Positions 6,264-8,628 of a DNA stretch of 8,628 nucleotides are shown here, one piece after another. The DNA lies in contig QNCB01000032.1 of the NCBI GenBank assembly GCA_003644335.1, positions 1-8,628 on the forward strand, in the 5' to 3' direction. The notes beneath the pieces are model-generated. The model was not told the DNA's origin. It did not search any database and saw only the letters and a program-made list of their open reading frames with translations. The DNA comes from Planctomycetota bacterium. Lineage in GTDB: Bacteria > Planctomycetota > Phycisphaerae > SM23-33. Each line of letters starts with the position of its first letter. Position 1 is the first letter of the stretch. A program made the translations under genes and the position numbers.

Positions 6264-7071
6264 TTCGGGCTAGCCGCTGGGCGAGGCGCTGTTGGCGCCG
6301 TTGCATCCGCACGACCTTCGCGTCGATAGCCCGGCTCCACAGGCCTGGCTGGGCTTGGCTTTGCGATTGCAAATACGACTGCAAAAAGCTGTCCCAATAT
6401 CGTTCCACCCACAGCCAGGGCATGGAGTATTTCAGCTGGGCCAGGTCCTTCACTCGCCAGCGGAACGCGCGCCAGCGAGGCTGAAATACCCGCGCAAGGT
6501 CGATAAGGTTTACATGCACGCGCCCGTCGTGTTCGTGCAGGAAAATATGCGACGCGTAGAGGTCGCGATGGACGAAGCCCGCCTGGTGCATCCTGCTGAC
6601 AAGCTCGACAAGTTGGCGGGTGAACTCGTCGATGAGTGCGGGCTGGTCTGCGAATTTTGCGAGGAACTCATCACCCACGCGCTCCACCGCGTCGCCCGGC
6701 ACAGCTGTAACTATTATATAGCTTCGCCACGCACCGAGAAGCCCAACCTGCTGGCCCCATGCTATTTCCCGCATGGTAGCCACGCCAGCGTCGCGCAGGT
6801 GGCGGATGTTTGCAAACTCCCGCCGAGCTTCGCTCCACAGGCCCTGCCCGCGAATCAGCCTGGCCAATCGCGTCATCAGCGACACTGGGCCGTAGCGTTT
6901 GAGATACATTTCCCAGCAGCGACTTTGCCCGTCGCGAAACTCCAGCCTGGTTCGCCTGCGATGGCCCAGGTTTGGCTTGGATAGGTCTTCGCCGTTTTGG
7001 TAGGCGAACGCTCCGGCGACGTTGTCAAGCCCAGCCTGGTTTATAAAATCCGTCAGTTGCGGGTCGATCAT
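6250..7071 (-). CDS. waaP: Lipopolysaccharide kinase, WaaP/InaA/Kdo-kinase family
   Basis: This 273-residue protein is a eukaryotic-like kinase of the WaaP family, which phosphorylates heptose in the LPS inner core; related enzymes phosphorylate Kdo. The kinase elements can be read in order: Lys58 in MYLKRYG as the ATP-binding lysine, Glu85 in ARREFANIRHL as its likely salt-bridge partner, the catalytic loop VHRDLYASHIFL (167-178) with Asp170, and LIDLARVF (189-196) with the metal-binding Asp191. HRDLYASH is very close to the HRDLYLCH of enterobacterial WaaP, and the length matches (about 265 residues). The gene lies between a heptosyltransferase and a WaaG-like transferase and overlaps both by ATGA, the classical LPS-core arrangement. 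The C-terminus is arginine-rich. Exact phosphate position is unknown. Confidence 0.88.
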   Translation of the reverse strand: MIDPQLTDFINQAGLDNVAGAFAYQNGEDLSKPNLGHRRRTRLEFRDGQSRCWEMYLKRYGPVSLMTRLARLIRGQGLWSEARREFANIRHLRDAGVATMREIAWGQQVGLLGAWRSYIIVTAVPGDAVERVGDEFLAKFADQPALIDEFTRQLVELVSRMHQAGFVHRDLYASHIFLHEHDGRVHVNLIDLARVFQPRWRAFRWRVKDLAQLKYSMPWLWVERYWDSFLQSYLQSQSQAQPGLWSRAIDAKVVRMQRRQQRLAQRLARKARL

Positions 7072-7081
7072 AGCCTGGCCT
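7068..7081 (-). promoter_or_regulatory. Translational coupling junction waaF-waaP
   Basis: The waaF stop and waaP start overlap in ATGA, preceded by the same AGGCCAGGCT as at the next junction. As a result both upstream proteins end in Ala-Arg-Leu. GGAGG lies slightly further upstream here (just before CCAGG), giving a better Shine-Dalgarno sequence than at the waaP-waaG junction. Confidence 0.6.
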
Positions 7082-8240
7082 CCGGGCGGGTTTTTTGCAG
7101 CAGTTCCGTCGCAGCTGTTGCGACGCTCTCTGGGCTGATAGCCTTCATGCAGCGGTGGTGTTGCGGGCCTGGCGGTAGCGGGCAGAACTTTTGCTGACAG
7201 GGCGAGCAGGGAACCTCGACGCGGACTATTCGCTCAGCCGGGTAGTCTATCTGTGCCCATCGCGGGTCGGTGCTGCCAAAGACGGTTACCACCGCGGTGC
7301 CCATCGCAGCTGCGATATGGCGGGCGCCGGTGTCGTTGGTAACCAGCAGGTCGCACAGGCTCAGCAAACCTTTGAGCAGGCCCAGGTTGTTGTCCAGCCT
7401 GGCGAAGTTCAGCAGGGGCTTGTGCGTCATAGCTTGTTCCACCCGCCCGGCCAGGTCGCGCTCAGCCTGGCTTGGCGAGGCGTTGATGATTATCCTCGCT
7501 CCGCGCTGCTCGGCAAGCATGTCAGCCAAGGCTGCGTATCGGTCGGCAGGCCAAAGCTTGCTTGTGCCAAACGACGCGCCGGGATTGAGCATAACCAAAG
7601 GCGTAGTACAGTCGCCCTCGGCTGTTTTTTTGTTCAATGTTTCACTCAAGGCCCCACAGCCGGGGGCGGCTGTGCTACATGATGGTTGGTTTTTGGAATA
7701 TCCAGCCCCGCCTAGCAGTTGCTCCGCAGCAGCAAGGTCGGCGGGTCGCAGGGGCAGTTCCATTTGGCGCGACGATATCTCCACCCCTAAACCCTGGCGG
7801 AGGAGCTTGGCGTAGTAGTCTATCATTGGCACGGGCAGGAATTTTCCCGCGGCGTCTTTCTGCGGAGCCAGTGGGTCGGTCAACAACCAACTTCGACCGT
7901 CTCGCCCGTAGCCTACGCGCCGGGTGGCTCGGCTGAACCTTCCCAGCAGGGCAGAGCGAAAACTGTTGGGCAGCAGCAGAGCGACCTCGGCCTGGCAGCG
8001 GGCTAGCCGCTTGGCGGTGCGAAAGAAATTACGAATCCTTGGCTTGTTGCGAGACTCATCGACGAGGGACTCATCCGCCCAGGTATTTCCCGCCAGCACA
8101 TCGAGGGCTATTTTTCGGCCGAAATAGGTAATGCGAGATTCCCCAAACCCCTCGCGCAGAGAGCGCAGCACAGGCGTAGCCATGACTACATCGCCGACCC
8201 AATTGGGCAGGAAAACCAAAATATGTGTTGGTTCGGACAT
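7068..8240 (-). CDS. waaF: ADP-heptose:LPS heptosyltransferase, WaaF-like (GT9), with repeat-derived insertion
   Basis: The 390-residue product belongs to glycosyltransferase family 9, which transfers heptose from ADP-heptose to the LPS inner core. The N-terminal ILVFLPNWVGDVVMATP (7-23) is the WaaF acceptor-domain signature, with Asp17 at the proposed catalytic position. The C-terminal domain opens with LVMLNPGASFG and has the conserved NDTGARH (302-308). CSPCQQKFC and HRCM (345-365) are typical of heptosyltransferase II. Between the domains, residues about 188-213 are encoded by a palindromic repeat and are not expected in the family. The start at 8240 was chosen because the GT9 beta strand follows six residues later. 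The frame runs 47 codons further upstream, but that part translates a dispersed repeat (MKHVKSMKVV). No strong Shine-Dalgarno sequence is seen; GGGCGG about 10 nt upstream is the best candidate. Confidence 0.9.
   Translation of the reverse strand: MSEPTHILVFLPNWVGDVVMATPVLRSLREGFGESRITYFGRKIALDVLAGNTWADESLVDESRNKPRIRNFFRTAKRLARCQAEVALLLPNSFRSALLGRFSRATRRVGYGRDGRSWLLTDPLAPQKDAAGKFLPVPMIDYYAKLLRQGLGVEISSRQMELPLRPADLAAAEQLLGGAGYSKNQPSCSTAAPGCGALSETLNKKTAEGDCTTPLVMLNPGASFGTSKLWPADRYAALADMLAEQRGARIIINASPSQAERDLAGRVEQAMTHKPLLNFARLDNNLGLLKGLLSLCDLLVTNDTGARHIAAAMGTAVVTVFGSTDPRWAQIDYPAERIVRVEVPCSPCQQKFCPLPPGPQHHRCMKAISPESVATAATELLQKTRPEARL
7603..7678. repeat. 76-bp REP-like inverted hairpin pair inside waaF
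   Basis: The arms at 7603-7625 and 7656-7678 are inverted copies: GTAGTACAGTCGCCCTCGG and GTAGCACAGCCGCCCCCGG, each followed by CTGT, agree at 20 of 23 positions, and all three differences are C/T. Each arm is itself a hairpin, ACAGCCG and CGGCTGT around four bases, with a G-T wobble in the less exact arm. The centre is 30 bp. This is the architecture of paired REP units. It lies within the waaF coding sequence, at the boundary between the two domains, and the frame stays open through it. Confidence 0.75.
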
Positions 8241-8269
8241 CTGATAAGATACCGCCCACCCCGACTTGC

Positions 8270-8287
8270 CATGCAACAAGTTGCATG
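8270..8287. promoter_or_regulatory. Perfect dyad CATGCAAC-AA-GTTGCATG upstream of waaF
   Basis: Two perfect 8-bp half sites separated by 2 bp form an 18-bp dyad 29 bp before the waaF start codon. The position and symmetry suit a binding site for a dimeric regulator, or a hairpin in the leader. No promoter could be identified with confidence next to it, so the role is speculative. Confidence 0.35.
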
Positions 8288-8306
8288 ACCTACTGGCTGT
8301 GTTTTT

Positions 8307-8385
8307 TACCATGAAGTTCATGAAGAGCTTGAAGATTTTTAGAAACAAAAAAACTACCTTCATGCTCTTCACGTGCTTCATGGTG
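8307..8385. repeat. 79-bp palindrome of the CACCATGAAG repeat family
   Basis: The left arm (8307-8334) and the reverse complement of the right arm (8358-8385) agree at 23 of 28 positions, built from ACCATGAAG and TGAAGAGC words around a 23-bp A-rich centre. The single arm at 1311-1340 belongs to the same family. It fills most of the spacer between the unrecognised gene and waaF and is the source of the false N-terminal extension of waaF. Confidence 0.75.
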
Positions 8386-8394
8386 ATTTTTTAT

Positions 8395-8628
8395 TTACTC
8401 CACGCCTCGCTTCGCCAGGTCTTGCCAGCTTTTGCGATGGCGTATTGTCGAGCCTTTGACCCAGTCGTTGCCTACGACGATGCACTCCATGCCAGCCTGC
8501 ACGAACGCCTTGGCAGCCAGGGGCGAGGTGCATATGCCCAGGCTGAGTTTCGGGAAGTCCAGCTTAAGTTGTCCCAGTTGGCTGTCCAGCCTGGACTCGA
8601 TAATTATTTTCGGTATCCGCAGCTTGCC
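8395..8628 (-). CDS. Unrecognised protein, C-terminal 77 residues (5' end outside window)
   Basis: The - strand is open from the right edge to a TAA at 8397-8395, giving 77 residues beginning GKLRIPKIII and ending KRGVE. Codon use matches the neighbouring genes (many GGC, CTG, AAG, GCC), so it is a real coding region. A strand-turn pattern can be seen, with a hydrophobic strand KIIIE, then LSLGICTSPLAAKAF and MECIVVGNDW, reminiscent of an alpha/beta Rossmann-like domain. I do not recognise the family. Its position, 154 bp before waaF on the same strand, makes a role in LPS or another surface glycan plausible but unproven. The repeat-filled gap means it may or may not be in the same transcript as waaF. 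Confidence 0.7.
   Translation of the reverse strand, partial: GKLRIPKIIIESRLDSQLGQLKLDFPKLSLGICTSPLAAKAFVQAGMECIVVGNDWVKGSTIRHRKSWQDLAKRGVE

Noticed and set aside
6254..6412. 53-residue N-terminal extension of the WaaG-like protein
   Set aside because: It lies in the waaP gene in another frame and has no family resemblance; the ATGA overlap and MKIALIIERM fit the shorter start.
8241..8381. 47-residue N-terminal extension of waaF
   Set aside because: It translates the CACCATGAAG palindrome and spacer; the GT9 N-terminal strand starts at residue 7 of the shorter protein.

Overview
The window looks like a piece of a Planctomycetota chromosome, possibly Phycisphaerae-like. The best taxonomic clue is a tandem pair of DUF1571-type secreted proteins, a family I associate with planctomycetes. 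The spacers also carry several families of short, A/T- or G/C-rich palindromic repeats of the kind common in planctomycete and related environmental genomes. The lineage call is an inference; no rRNA or other phylogenetic marker is present.

Layout, left to right. Positions 1-1297 (+ strand) hold the C-terminal part of one DUF1571-like protein and a complete paralogue that is a predicted lipoprotein. Positions 1298-2021 are a 724-bp spacer without a gene I can support. Positions 2022-2372 (+) encode a small stand-alone carbohydrate-binding (CBM48/AMPK-beta-like) protein. Positions 2373-2909 are a spacer between convergent genes, filled with at least three kinds of palindromic repeat. From 8628 down to 2910, everything on the - strand reads in one direction: the end of an unrecognised gene, a WaaF-like heptosyltransferase, a WaaP-like lipopolysaccharide kinase, a WaaG-like GT4 glycosyltransferase, PlsY, and an AroD-AroE fusion.

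The genes from waaF to plsY overlap by ATGA at all three junctions, and plsY is 6 nt from aroD-aroE, so these five genes are very likely one transcript with translational coupling. The first three would build and phosphorylate the inner core of lipopolysaccharide, PlsY makes lysophosphatidate for membrane phospholipid, and the fusion enzyme performs two consecutive steps of the shikimate pathway. The cluster is therefore mainly about the envelope, with a housekeeping aromatic-biosynthesis gene at its end.

I did not find a clearly new defence, mobile or regulatory system. The most interesting signals are repeats: a 76-bp inverted pair of small hairpins lies inside the waaF coding sequence and keeps the frame open, adding about 26 residues between the two glycosyltransferase domains; a repeat runs up to the start codon of the DUF1571 lipoprotein gene; and a repeat upstream of waaF creates a false N-terminal extension.
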